A DNA stretch of 64,000 nt from JAOABV01 sp039801465. GTDB taxonomy: Bacteria; Hydrothermota; Tepidihabitantia; Tepidihabitantales; CAIPLT01. Below are positions 1 through 8,503 of this stretch, in pieces. The stretch covers positions 1 to 64,000 of the forward strand of contig JBDRUT010000008.1 in the NCBI GenBank assembly GCA_039801465.1. The letters run 5' to 3'. Position numbers and translations under genes: made by a program. Numbering within the stretch: the first letter of the stretch is position 1; every line of letters begins with the position of its first letter. The notes under the pieces were generated by a model. It did no database searches. It was not told the DNA's origin and saw nothing but the letters and a program-made list of their open reading frames with translations.

Positions 1-33
1 CAGACAATAAGAAAGATGTTAATCCTGAGATAG
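1..33 (+). CDS. C-terminal tail of a secreted sorting-domain protein (partial)
   Basis: The first 11 codons read QTIRKMLILR then a TAG stop. This closely resembles the last residues of the sorting domains at the ends of the other secreted proteins in this window, for example TKLLMLR in the protein ending at 2740 and NKVVKLR in the one ending at 40041 on the minus strand. The gene would lie mostly left of the window. Only ten residues are visible, so the call rests on resemblance alone. Confidence 0.35.
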   Translation, partial: QTIRKMLILR

Positions 34-166
34 ACTGTTTTGCCACTATAGGCGTATAGACAAAGACACAGAGACACTGACAACAATAGTAAACTAAACA
101 GGAACTAATATAAATTAGTTGAAAATTGCGGTAAATTTTTGCAAGTGGGCGCACGGATGAACAGAG

Positions 167-412
167 TCGGTTATCCAATAGATAATTGAATCCGCAATAT
201 AGCCGACAATCTGGTTAATTGTCTACAAGACAAAGGCTTAGGTTATATTATCAGCAATCCAGTGGGTAGGCAGGGGGGCTAGCCAGTCGGCAAGCCGGTA
301 GGCAAGCCGGTCGGCAGCCCCTCGGCTTGCTGATAGGACTACGCTTTAAACTACTGATTAGATTACCGAGTATACCAAATTCTGCGTCCAGAATGTTTAA
401 TGAGAGAGATGG
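167..412 (-). repeat. Intergenic repeat family A, copy 1
   Basis: On the + strand it begins TCGGTTATCC and carries a run of 12-bp GC-rich units (GGCAAGCCGGTA-like, about 265-343). GCAAGCC units are followed by a GGCTTGC unit, so the array can fold back. Related copies lie at 13046-13252 (opposite orientation) and 24841-25072 (same orientation). A frame rich in Cys, Pro and Ala stays open across all three on the corresponding strand, but a 12-bp period keeps a stop-free frame open by itself, so this is not taken as a gene. Confidence 0.75.
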
Positions 413-548
413 CGCATTAAAAATGGAAGAAAAGGAATATGCCCAACAAAATTTCCACAAACATTAATAATATCTGCAATCAAATTTTGTGGAAAATTGA
501 AATGTGCTATTTTATGAGTATAACAAAAAGCCAATATCTAAAAATATC

Positions 549-750
549 AAAGTGGCAGAAGCGGTAAAATTTTTATAGCAGGATATTGACGAGCTTTTGC
601 ATTTCTTCAAGGAAGATGAGAGATTAGAGAAGCAGTTACAGACGAAATGCAATCGAGCAGGTATTTTGTGTGCCACGGAAACATATAAGGACAATATGCA
701 GTTTTGCCAATTATGGAAATAGTGAATGGATAGGTGTATTGGGTATCTAA
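549..750 (+). pseudogene. Decayed IS256-family transposase C-terminal fragment
   Basis: Frame 549 gives KVAEAVKFL, an in-frame stop, then QDIDELLHFFKED. This matches the region before the RTTN-IER motif of IS256-family transposases. After a frameshift near 625 a second frame continues RRNAIEQVF, then IRTICSFANY and a stop at 748-750, corresponding to the TTNxIERxF block and the segment after it. The internal stop and frameshift mean it is dead. No terminal inverted repeats or N-terminal half are visible. It shows that an insertion sequence once sat beside repeat copy A1. Confidence 0.5.
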
Positions 751-841
751 TTAATGTAACAAATAATGGAATAGAACGCCTTTATGGGAGAAAAGAGAAT
801 GTCCCCAGTAAACTTAACACTACTTGCTCTTACTTTTTTTC

Positions 842-870
842 TTGACAAAATTAAATTTTTGCTATATATA
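842..870 (+). promoter_or_regulatory. Promoter of the SBBP-repeat secreted protein
   Basis: TTGACA at 842-847 is followed by TATATATA at 863-870, giving a 15-17 nt spacer depending on register. It would leave a leader of about 115 nt before the ATG at 992, which has a good AAAGGAG site. Apart from repeat A and the transposase remnant, nothing else is recognisable between 34 and 991. Confidence 0.5.
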
Positions 871-991
871 AATTCTTAACATTTATCTAAATCAGTAAAA
901 ACTTTAGTTGCTATATCAAAATCAAAAAAATATTTAGTATTAGATAAAATAAAACTTAAGCAGATTATGAAAAAAAATAAAGGAGTGCAAT

Positions 992-2740
992 ATGCTCAAC
1001 AACAATAATTCCATAAGCAATATATTAATCAATTGTAAAAGAAACCGGAATTGGGCAGAAAATAGTTGCTCAGATAAATTGATGCTGGATTGCAAGAAAC
1101 CTAAAATGATAGTTACCGCATTCGCTCTTATGCTTCTTTGTTCAGTCCTTTTGCCGTCATTCTTATTCTCCGCAGTCGATACTGCTTGGACAAGAAGATA
1201 TAACGGACCTTCTAATGATGATGACGGAGCAGAAGCAATAGCCGTTGATAGCGCAGGCAACGTTTATATAGCTGGATATACATATGTTTCGGGTCAAGGG
1301 TTTAATTACTTAACAATTAAATATTCTGATGACGGCGTTCAACAGTGGCTACAAACATATAACCACACCGATAATGACAATGACCGAGCAACCGCAATGG
1401 TAATAGATAACTCAGGCAATATTTATGTTACCGGGATAAGTTTTAGTTACAACACAGGTTTTGATTGCGCAACGATTAAATACAATTCATCCGGCACAAT
1501 CCAATGGATTCAAAGATATAATGGTTTTGGGAACGGAGCTGATTGCGGAAATGCGATTGCAGTTGATAATTTTAATAATGTATATGTTGTCGGTTACAGC
1601 GATAGTTCAAACAACCGCGATTATCTAATAATTAAGTACAATCCTTCAGGTAACCAAGAATGGGTTAGAAAATATAATGGAACGGCAAATAGCACAGATG
1701 TGGCAAAAGCAATTGCACTTGATGATTCCGGTTATATCTATGTTACTGGCAGAAGTGAAGGTATAGGTACAACCGCTGATTATGTAACAATTAAATATCA
1801 TCCTACCGGACAAGTCCAATGGATTCAAAGATATAATGGCACAGGAAATAATTGGGATGAACCATATGCCATTGCCGTTGATGCTTTATCTAATGTCTAT
1901 GTAACCGGTGAAAGTATGGGGTCAGGAACTGATTCTGATATTCTGACAATTAAATATAATTCTTCAGGTAATCAAATTTGGGTGCAAAGATATGATGGAC
2001 CAGATAATAGTTACGATTATGGAACCGCTATTAAAGTAGACGGACAAGGTAATGTCTATGTAACAGGTCCAAGTAGAGCTTCTGGTGCTTATGACTATGC
2101 AACCATCAAATATAATTCTTCAGGTGTGCAACAATGGGTTCAAAGATATAATGGTTTAGGGAATAGCGGAGATGAATCATATGCTCTTTCCCTCGATACT
2201 TATGGTAATGTTTATGTTACTGGAAAAAGTTACGGTCCAGGGACTTATAACGACTATACGACAATAAAATATAATCCTAACGGTGTCCAAGAATGGGTAA
2301 TAAGTTATGATTTTAATTCTGCAGGAGATTATGCTTATGGTATAGAAGTAGATGGACAAGGAAATGTATATGTTACAGGCACAAGTAGTGGTGATTGCGC
2401 AACCATCAAGTATATTCAAACTGCGGGAATAGAAGAAAACCATTCTTGCCATACCAATAACCACATTTCTCTTAATACTTTCCCAAATCCATTCTTAAAC
2501 CAAACGATAATACATTACTCATTGAATCAAAAAAGCGATGTATCAATTTCGGTATACGATGTCTCTGGAACATTAATCAAAAATTTACTTGACAGCCAAA
2601 AAGAACCCGGCGCTTACAGTATAAATTGGGATGGCACTGATAATCATAATAGAAAAATTAAGAAAGGGATTTATTTCCTTATCCTGAAAGCTAATGATTA
2701 TAAGATCCAAACAAAACTCTTAATGCTGAGAAACGAATAG
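992..2740 (+). CDS. Secreted SBBP-type beta-propeller protein with C-terminal sorting domain
   Basis: The 582-aa product has about eight 50-residue repeats with the pattern AIAVDxxGNVYVTGxS ... TIKYNSSGxQxWxxRYNG. This is the SBBP beta-propeller repeat of extracellular proteins. The last 85 residues (NPF ... WDGTDNHNRKIKKGIYFL ... LMLRNE) form a FlgD-like/type IX sorting domain. AAAGGAG lies 6 nt before the ATG. The hydrophobic signal segment begins only near residue 38 (MIVTAFALMLLC), so the ATG at 1106 is a possible alternative start; the SD favours 992. The likely fate is the cell surface or the medium. The ligand is unknown. Confidence 0.85.
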   Translation: MLNNNNSISNILINCKRNRNWAENSCSDKLMLDCKKPKMIVTAFALMLLCSVLLPSFLFSAVDTAWTRRYNGPSNDDDGAEAIAVDSAGNVYIAGYTYVSGQGFNYLTIKYSDDGVQQWLQTYNHTDNDNDRATAMVIDNSGNIYVTGISFSYNTGFDCATIKYNSSGTIQWIQRYNGFGNGADCGNAIAVDNFNNVYVVGYSDSSNNRDYLIIKYNPSGNQEWVRKYNGTANSTDVAKAIALDDSGYIYVTGRSEGIGTTADYVTIKYHPTGQVQWIQRYNGTGNNWDEPYAIAVDALSNVYVTGESMGSGTDSDILTIKYNSSGNQIWVQRYDGPDNSYDYGTAIKVDGQGNVYVTGPSRASGAYDYATIKYNSSGVQQWVQRYNGLGNSGDESYALSLDTYGNVYVTGKSYGPGTYNDYTTIKYNPNGVQEWVISYDFNSAGDYAYGIEVDGQGNVYVTGTSSGDCATIKYIQTAGIEENHSCHTNNHISLNTFPNPFLNQTIIHYSLNQKSDVSISVYDVSGTLIKNLLDSQKEPGAYSINWDGTDNHNRKIKKGIYFLILKANDYKIQTKLLMLRNE

Positions 2741-2797
2741 CCGAAATTAAGAAACAAGAACATAATACATAATTCAACTGATATTTAAGAAAAAGAT

Positions 2798-2888
2798 ACT
2801 AAATAGTACCTGATTGAAATTCAATAGATTTTAAATAAAAATTTATTAAAAACAGATAATACTGAGATATAATCAAACTTTAGAGATA
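2798..2888 (+). repeat. Intergenic repeat family E
   Basis: The segment runs ACTAAATAGTA, TTGAAATTCAATAG, AAAAACAG and GAGATATAATCAAA in order. The same ordered blocks recur at 58649-58717, and in part on the minus strand at 13329-13396 and near 478-525. TTGAAATTCAA is itself a palindrome. No gene is visible here. Confidence 0.5.
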
Positions 2889-2921
2889 ATCTAAAAGAAA
2901 CAGACATAATAAAGTAAAATT

Positions 2922-2967
2922 AAAAGATAAGCAATTTGCGTCCTAAAAACGAATTTACCTATCTTTT
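2922..2967 (+). terminator. Possible terminator after the SBBP protein
   Basis: AAAAGATA (2922-2929) pairs with TATCTTTT (2960-2967) and is followed by a T-rich stretch. The stem is AT-only and the loop is long, so the call is weak. Confidence 0.3.
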
Positions 2968-2990
2968 CTTTATTTATCTTCAAAAAAGCA

Positions 2991-3014
2991 AAAAAAAAAA
3001 CAAGGCCATAAAGG
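2991..3014 (-). terminator. Terminator of the YVTN-propeller gene
   Basis: Read on the minus strand, an AAGCC / GGCCTT hairpin with one bulged base stands just after the stop codon at 3016. A run of ten T residues follows. This is the usual layout of an intrinsic terminator. Confidence 0.55.
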
Positions 3015-3015
3015 C

Positions 3016-4389
3016 TTATTTATCATTTAAAGATTTTCTAACCACAAGTTTTCTCTTAATCCTTTCATTTCCGATTTGGACAAAATAAACACCACTTTTA
3101 ACTCCCGACAGTGAAAATCTTATCACTTTTGCTTCTTGAGAATATGAGCGATAGGGAGCGTAATTTTGCATTTTTTCTTTCTTGATTAACTTACCGTTTA
3201 CATCATATAATTTTATTTCGTCAGCCTCAAAATTTGAATGAATCATAAAATAGTTATTAGTCGGATTGGGATAGACTTCAAAATCTTTAAATTTTAGTAT
3301 TTTCCTATTTGATTCATTCACGCCGATGTTTCCTTTAATCACAGAAACTGTTCCACTTGTAAAATTTGCCACATAAATCCGATTGTATTGTTTATTAAGT
3401 GCTAAACATACTGGTTGACTTCCAACATCTATCATGGAAATAATCTGATTGCTCATACAATTAATTACCGTTACATTACCCGAGCCATAATTGGCACAGT
3501 AAAGCAAATTGTTTACATCATCATAAAGTATATTTTTCGGTCTTGCTCCAACTGGGATTATTTGAAGAATCTGATTACTTACACCATCAATTACTGTCAC
3601 ATTATCAGAAAAGAAATTTGCCGAGTAAATTTTATTATTTATCGAATCATAGGCTAATGACCACGGACACCATCCTGGATAAATATTAGTAATAATTGAA
3701 TCCGTTTCACCGTTAATAATTGTAACACTACTATTACCCCAATTCGCACAATAAATTTTATTATTGTGCGAATTATAAACTAAGTCGCAAGGTGCAACTC
3801 TTACTGGTATAATTATTCGGATTTGGTGCGTAACCGCATCAATCACCGTGATATTTTCACTGTCTAAATTTGCACAATAAATTTTATTATTCGCCGGATT
3901 GTAAGTAAAATCATTAGGGAAATATCCCACATCAATTGTCGTTATCACAATATCTTTGTTTCCATCAATAATTGATATATTATTTGTTCCGGCATTTGCA
4001 CAATATAGGCAATTTGTCATTGGATTAAAGAACAATGCTATTGGTTTTATACCCACACAAATAGTTGTTATCAATTGATTGTTTTCACCGTCGATAACAC
4101 TAATTGTATTACTTTTTTCGTTCGCGCAATATATTTTATTGTTATTAGAATTGTATGTCAAAGCGGTTGGATTACTATCAACTTCTAAAATCGTAATTAA
4201 TTGGTTATTTTCACCATCAATTACGGATATATTATGACTTCCCCAATTAGCACAATATAATTTATTATTAATCGGATTATAGAGTAACGCTCTAGGATAT
4301 AAACCTACGGATATCGTCGTCTCTAAATACTGTGCGCTAAGTGAAATATAAAAAATTAAACATGAGATTGATAAAAATAATTTACTCAT
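3016..4389 (-). CDS. Secreted YVTN-type beta-propeller protein with sorting domain
   Basis: The 457-aa protein has a signal peptide (MSKLFLSISCLIFYISLSAQ) and eight to nine repeats of about 42 residues of the form NNKIYCANxxSxNxxVIDGxxNQxIxTIxVGxxP. This is the YVTN/NHL-like propeller type often found on surface proteins. Residues from about 370 on (VYPNPTNNYFM ... YDVNGKLIKK ... SGVYFVQI) form the same sorting domain as in its neighbours. Each blade keeps a Cys in YCAN, which is unusual for an exported protein. No ribosome-binding site is visible before the ATG. The function is unknown; a binding or adhesive surface role is inference. Confidence 0.85.
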   Translation of the reverse strand: MSKLFLSISCLIFYISLSAQYLETTISVGLYPRALLYNPINNKLYCANWGSHNISVIDGENNQLITILEVDSNPTALTYNSNNNKIYCANEKSNTISVIDGENNQLITTICVGIKPIALFFNPMTNCLYCANAGTNNISIIDGNKDIVITTIDVGYFPNDFTYNPANNKIYCANLDSENITVIDAVTHQIRIIIPVRVAPCDLVYNSHNNKIYCANWGNSSVTIINGETDSIITNIYPGWCPWSLAYDSINNKIYSANFFSDNVTVIDGVSNQILQIIPVGARPKNILYDDVNNLLYCANYGSGNVTVINCMSNQIISMIDVGSQPVCLALNKQYNRIYVANFTSGTVSVIKGNIGVNESNRKILKFKDFEVYPNPTNNYFMIHSNFEADEIKLYDVNGKLIKKEKMQNYAPYRSYSQEAKVIRFSLSGVKSGVYFVQIGNERIKRKLVVRKSLNDK

Positions 4390-4680
4390 TGAAAATTAGA
4401 CAACAATTCAAGTGTTAATAATTTATTTGTTTTCAATATCTGAATAAAATATTACACAAATAAATGTCTTGTTAGTTTTCTTATCATAAAATAAAAACAA
4501 TTAACCGTCAAGCATATACTTTATTGTCAAAGAATTGTTATTGTCTTTGAGAAGAAAAAGTTGACTTCTATCATTCTTAAGTTTCCGCGACAAATTTTTA
4601 TTTCTATCTGGTTAGTAGATTGTATTGGTCAGTAATTTAAGCCAATTAAATCGAATTTTCTCGTTCTTAATTAAAATGAA

Positions 4681-4737
4681 CATTACAGGATTTTCTTTGA
4701 TTAAATTCTTGACATTACAGAATTTTCTGTTAATATA
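4681..4737 (+). promoter_or_regulatory. Promoter with duplicated operator-like motif
   Basis: TTGACA (4709-4714), 16 nt, TAATAT (4731-4736). The spacer holds the inverted repeat ACAGAA-TT-TTCTGT (4717-4730). The 16-mer CATTACAGAATTTTCT (4713-4728) recurs with one mismatch at 4681-4696, exactly 32 bp upstream, about three helical turns. This looks like a pair of repressor or activator sites for the gene at 4797. Nothing else is recognisable between 4390 and 4680. Confidence 0.55.
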
Positions 4738-4770
4738 TAGAAAATTACCCAAATGGGTAAAATTAAATAA

Positions 4771-4785
4771 GGAGCATATTGCTCC
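4771..4785 (+). promoter_or_regulatory. Hairpin directly before the ribosome-binding site
   Basis: GGAGC-ATATT-GCTCC forms a perfect 5-bp stem immediately upstream of GAGGAGG (4786-4792). The first GGAGC could act as a decoy or modulate access to the site. It is short and may be chance. Confidence 0.35.
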
Positions 4786-4796
4786 GAGGAGGCGTA

Positions 4797-6623
4797 ATGT
4801 TACAAATTGTGTTACTCTTAGTAACCGCTCTAACAAATCCAGTATCTACTCCCCAATCCGTAACATTAGGTGCTGGCGGACCGGACGCATATGGTTACCG
4901 TTGGATTGATAATGATACAACCGCTCCCAATACGCCAACATTTCAATGGATAGATATTAGTTCTGTTGGAACACCAGTTACTGGGCTGGGTGATGACAAT
5001 GTTGTTGGTCCTTTTCCCATTGGATTCAGTTTTCCCTATTATTGGTATACGGTCAACAGTTTCTATATCGGGTCTAACGGCTATATTGCTTTTGGTGATA
5101 ATTATCTTTCTGCTCATCCATTCCAGAATTTACCGAGCACAGCGCGCCCGAATAATGTCGTTGCTGCATTGATGTCAGATTTAGATTTTTCCGTTGGTAG
5201 TCCGGCTTGTTATTACTGGACTAATCCGGCTCATGATACTTGTATAATCTCCTATCTAAATGTTCGTTGGTGGAATGTCCCTAGTTCTTGTTGTTCATTG
5301 CAAATAATTCTTTCCCGACCAGATAGTTCAATTACCTTTCAGTATAAGAAAATTCAAGGTGTACCATATAACGGAGGTTGGTCGGCAGGCAATAATACAA
5401 TTGGAATTGAAAATATTACCGGCACAATTGGGTTGTCTTATTTGTATGGAGCAGTTCCATCAATCAATACTCCACATGACGGTTTAGCCGTTAAATTCTA
5501 TCCGCCTGTTTCTTCATCATATCAAGTTAACGATGTCGGTGTCTGGAATGTTCTAAATGATAATTCTGGTGGTGTCTTTTTCTATAATCAAGAACCACGC
5601 ACTATCTGGGCAAGAATTAAAAATACAGGTAACCAACCTGCAAGCAATATTCCTGTTTATTGCCGAATTCGTAATTCAGCCGGAACAATTGTCTATAGTA
5701 GTCAAACTACCATTTCATCAATGACACCAGGACAAATTGATTCTGTTGTCTTTACACCTGATTGGACACCTACTGCCACTGGTATCTATCGAACTGTCGT
5801 AAGGACTGCAATGACCGGCGATGTTTATCCGGCTAATGATTCAATTATTGTTGAAACCAGAGTTGTAACTTATCCCGCAGAATTAATGTATGACGATGGA
5901 ACCAACGACGGTGGCAGATATTGGAATGGACCTAATGGTGGTTTTGGAAATAAGTTTATTCCTCCAAAGTATCCTTGTCGAATTACTGGTGCCCGAGTAA
6001 ATCTTTATTATTTAGCAACACCTTCAATATGTTCGGTCTTTGTTTACAAAGATGACGGTCCTGGTGGAACTCCTGGTACAGTTTTGGCTCGTGGTGCTAT
6101 TACAGTCAATTCAACTTCAGCAACATGGTATCAGTTAAATCTTGACCAAACAATTAATTCTGGCGGATTTTTTGTTGGTGCTATTGGAACTACGAATCAA
6201 GAACCGGTCTTTAGTATGGATACTTCTCAACCCCGTTCTTATCAAGGTTGGGAATATACTGGATCTTGGGCACCAGACCGTGATGCCGCAGATAATGATG
6301 TAATGATGCGCGCATTAGTAAATCTGGGTACCGGCATTGTTGAATTAGGACCAGCCTCAATTAATACCAATCCCTATCTAACTGCTAATCCCAACCCGTT
6401 CTACCAACTCACTACAATCCAACTCAATGAAGTATCTACACCTTTTAAAATTGTCGAAATCTATAATATCCTTGGAGAAAAAGTTAATAAAATTTTTACA
6501 ACTGAAAACTCAATTATCTGGAATGGAACTGACCGAACCGGCCGAAAGGTTATGCCCGGTATTTACTTCGCTAAACTTCAAAACAGCCAGGCTCCTGTAT
6601 TAAAGATTATTAAAATCAACTAA
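4797..6623 (+). CDS. Secreted CARDB-like multidomain protein with sorting domain
   Basis: The ATG at 4797, five bases after GAGGAGG, is preferred over an upstream TTG at 4779, giving 608 aa with a short signal peptide (MLQIVLLLVTALTNP). An N-terminal domain of about 230 residues (SNGYIAFGD, SDLDFS) resembles repeat-less surface domains. Residues about 245-350 look like a CARDB/Ig-like fold (RTIWARIKNTGNQPA). A third beta-rich domain follows (ELMYDDGT ... FFVGAI). The last 80 residues are the NPF / WNGTDRTGRKVMPGIYFAKL sorting domain. Function is unknown. Expression is probably regulated, given the motifs in its promoter. Confidence 0.8.
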   Translation: MLQIVLLLVTALTNPVSTPQSVTLGAGGPDAYGYRWIDNDTTAPNTPTFQWIDISSVGTPVTGLGDDNVVGPFPIGFSFPYYWYTVNSFYIGSNGYIAFGDNYLSAHPFQNLPSTARPNNVVAALMSDLDFSVGSPACYYWTNPAHDTCIISYLNVRWWNVPSSCCSLQIILSRPDSSITFQYKKIQGVPYNGGWSAGNNTIGIENITGTIGLSYLYGAVPSINTPHDGLAVKFYPPVSSSYQVNDVGVWNVLNDNSGGVFFYNQEPRTIWARIKNTGNQPASNIPVYCRIRNSAGTIVYSSQTTISSMTPGQIDSVVFTPDWTPTATGIYRTVVRTAMTGDVYPANDSIIVETRVVTYPAELMYDDGTNDGGRYWNGPNGGFGNKFIPPKYPCRITGARVNLYYLATPSICSVFVYKDDGPGGTPGTVLARGAITVNSTSATWYQLNLDQTINSGGFFVGAIGTTNQEPVFSMDTSQPRSYQGWEYTGSWAPDRDAADNDVMMRALVNLGTGIVELGPASINTNPYLTANPNPFYQLTTIQLNEVSTPFKIVEIYNILGEKVNKIFTTENSIIWNGTDRTGRKVMPGIYFAKLQNSQAPVLKIIKIN

Positions 6624-6641
6624 TTAAATAATCTTTCTTAG

Positions 6642-6683
6642 CAGGTCGCATCTTGTTCATTCTGATGCGACCTGTTTTATTTT
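6642..6683 (+). terminator. Terminator between convergent genes
   Basis: CAGGTCGCATC and GATGCGACCTG form an 11-bp perfect stem with an 11-nt loop, followed by TTTTATTTT. It ends the gene at 4797-6623. The T-run overlaps the recO stop codon, so the two convergent genes share this spacer. Confidence 0.85.
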
Positions 6684-7405
6684 AATGAAAATCGCAAAGA
6701 ATGGAGTTTGATTTTTTCTAAATGATAAGTTACATAATCTTCAACTAATTTTGCTGTTGACTGCGGGATAGATGTTTTTAGAGTTTTTGATAATGGCGCC
6801 TTCAATAAATATTTTAACGGTTTAATCTGTTCTATATCGTAAATCTCATTATCTAAGTAAATATGGTCTTTACATAATACCCCTCCTTTTTTTATACTAA
6901 ATCCTATTGATTTCGAGTTCCTGCAAATCACACACCTTCTAAGTTCTGGTTGATAACCTAAAACACTAATTGCTTCCAAAAAATATGCTGTAACCAATGA
7001 AGAAAAATTACTATCGGATTTCGCTGAATTAAGAGTATTTAATGCTGAATGTAATAATCTAAAAAGTTTTTGGTTGGGGTCTTCAAAATTTACTGCTCGT
7101 AAGATTAACTCAACTATTTGATTAGCGTAGAAATACTTGTTAGCGAATTTTAGGCTTGACCAATTGTCAATAAGCGATGTTTCTGATAAGGTGTAAACCG
7201 ATTTCGGCTCAGTCTTATAAAATATTAATTCTGAGAAAACAAAGGGTTCTAAACTTGAACCAAATTTACTACTGGTTTTTCTGGCGCCCTTAGCAATTAA
7301 TGCCAACTTACCAAATTGTTCGGTATAAAAAATTACGATTTTTGATGTTTCTCTTAGTGGTCGGGCATAAAGACAGATTCCTCTGGTCTTAATTATTCTG
7401 GGCAT
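6677..7405 (-). CDS. recO: DNA repair protein RecO
   Basis: The 242-aa protein starts with the RecO OB-fold pattern (TRGICLYARPLRETSKIV, then LALIAKGARK). A middle helical domain and the C-terminal zinc-binding region follow (CVIC near residue 176, then GGVLCKDH). RecO acts with RecF and RecR to load RecA on gapped DNA. It is the last gene of a minus-strand run phoH-ybeY-CNNM-CNNM-recO, an arrangement seen in many bacteria. The second zinc pair is C-K-D-H, not the usual CxxC. Length is normal. Confidence 0.9.
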   Translation of the reverse strand: MPRIIKTRGICLYARPLRETSKIVIFYTEQFGKLALIAKGARKTSSKFGSSLEPFVFSELIFYKTEPKSVYTLSETSLIDNWSSLKFANKYFYANQIVELILRAVNFEDPNQKLFRLLHSALNTLNSAKSDSNFSSLVTAYFLEAISVLGYQPELRRCVICRNSKSIGFSIKKGGVLCKDHIYLDNEIYDIEQIKPLKYLLKAPLSKTLKTSIPQSTAKLVEDYVTYHLEKIKLHSLRFSLK

Positions 7406-7558
7406 CAGTTAACCAAAATAAATTGGGACTTATCGTTTTCTAACTTTATCGAAGATTTTGTATAAAACTTTTTTGCGAATTTCAGCTCGACTTGCCTATA
7501 AAAAATATTCAATTGTAAAATGATTTTTTCCTCTATTGTCTTAAGGTTCCTTTCTAAT

Positions 7559-8503
7559 TTAAGTTTCACTTCTAATTTCTCCTACCACTTCCTCCAATAA
7601 ATCTTCTAAAGTTATTATGCCGACAGTTTTTGCCTGTTCGTTTTGCACAATTGCTAAATGTTCGCCTTGTCGACTCATAGTTTTCAGCACAGTCATTGCT
7701 TTATCTGTTGTCTGGACTAAATATGGTTTTCGGTAAAAATCTTTTAATTTCCATGTTTTATTTCTAATTGCCGATACAATATCTTTAATATGAGTTATCG
7801 CAATTATATTATCAAGATTATTCTGATATATTGGATAGCGTGAAAACCGATATTTTTCAATGATTTTTTTAACTTGATGATAAGTCGCATCTTCAGGTAG
7901 CGCAACAATCCGCTCTTTCGGTATCATTATTTCTTTGACTGTCATTTGCGAAAACTCGAAAAGTGCCTTTGCCATTTGATTAAGAATCGGTGAATCTTTA
8001 GTTTTCTTTTCTTTCAGAAACAGAAGAAAATCTTGTCGGGACAGTTTATGATAACGCTCAGTCTGTGCTTTCGGTAAAATCGGTGTGAAGATAATTAATA
8101 ACAATCGGATTATAGAACTAAAAATCATTACCCAATATTCTGCAAATGCCTGCGCAATAATTTTAGGCAAAAAATCACCAAAGACCAACGATAAAACCAC
8201 GACAACTAAAACTGAGATAACCGTGTAAGCTGGGCCAAAATAAATAATAAAGAAGCGAGAAAAAATCACTGAGGCCATTACGACAAAGAGATTAGTCATA
8301 ACTAAAGTAATAATCAAAATCTGTTCTTTTTTCGCAATAAGCCCAATCGTCGTTTTAGCGCGGACTTGTAAAATTGAAGCGAGTGTTTTTTTTCTTGCCC
8401 AGGTTGTCAAGCGTATCCAATTGGCTTTAGCGAAAGCTGTTTCGCTACCAGCAAAAATTCCTTGACCGATTATTGCAATTAGACCTAAGATTATTTCACT
8501 CAT
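7559..8503 (-). CDS. CNNM-type membrane protein, short form (DUF21 + CBS)
   Basis: The 314-aa protein has the DUF21 membrane region (three to four segments in the first 150 residues, with an early GSETAF motif) followed by a pair of CBS domains (MIPKERIVALPEDATY; GIITLEDLLEEVVGEI). It lacks the C-terminal CorC/HlyC domain of the longer neighbour. The start overlaps the upstream CNNM gene by 8 bp, so the two are translationally coupled. The family is linked to Mg2+/Co2+ transport or homeostasis. A heterodimer of the two products is inference. Confidence 0.85.
   Translation of the reverse strand: MSEIILGLIAIIGQGIFAGSETAFAKANWIRLTTWARKKTLASILQVRAKTTIGLIAKKEQILIITLVMTNLFVVMASVIFSRFFIIYFGPAYTVISVLVVVVLSLVFGDFLPKIIAQAFAEYWVMIFSSIIRLLLIIFTPILPKAQTERYHKLSRQDFLLFLKEKKTKDSPILNQMAKALFEFSQMTVKEIMIPKERIVALPEDATYHQVKKIIEKYRFSRYPIYQNNLDNIIAITHIKDIVSAIRNKTWKLKDFYRKPYLVQTTDKAMTVLKTMSRQGEHLAIVQNEQAKTVGIITLEDLLEEVVGEIRSET

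Noticed and set aside
251..460. 69-codon Cys/Pro-rich frame on the minus strand (and its counterparts at 13046-13255 and 24889-25122)
   Set aside because: These frames are the translation of the 12-bp repeat units of family A, which stay open because the period is a multiple of three. N-termini do not align between copies 1 and 2, and there are no convincing start signals.
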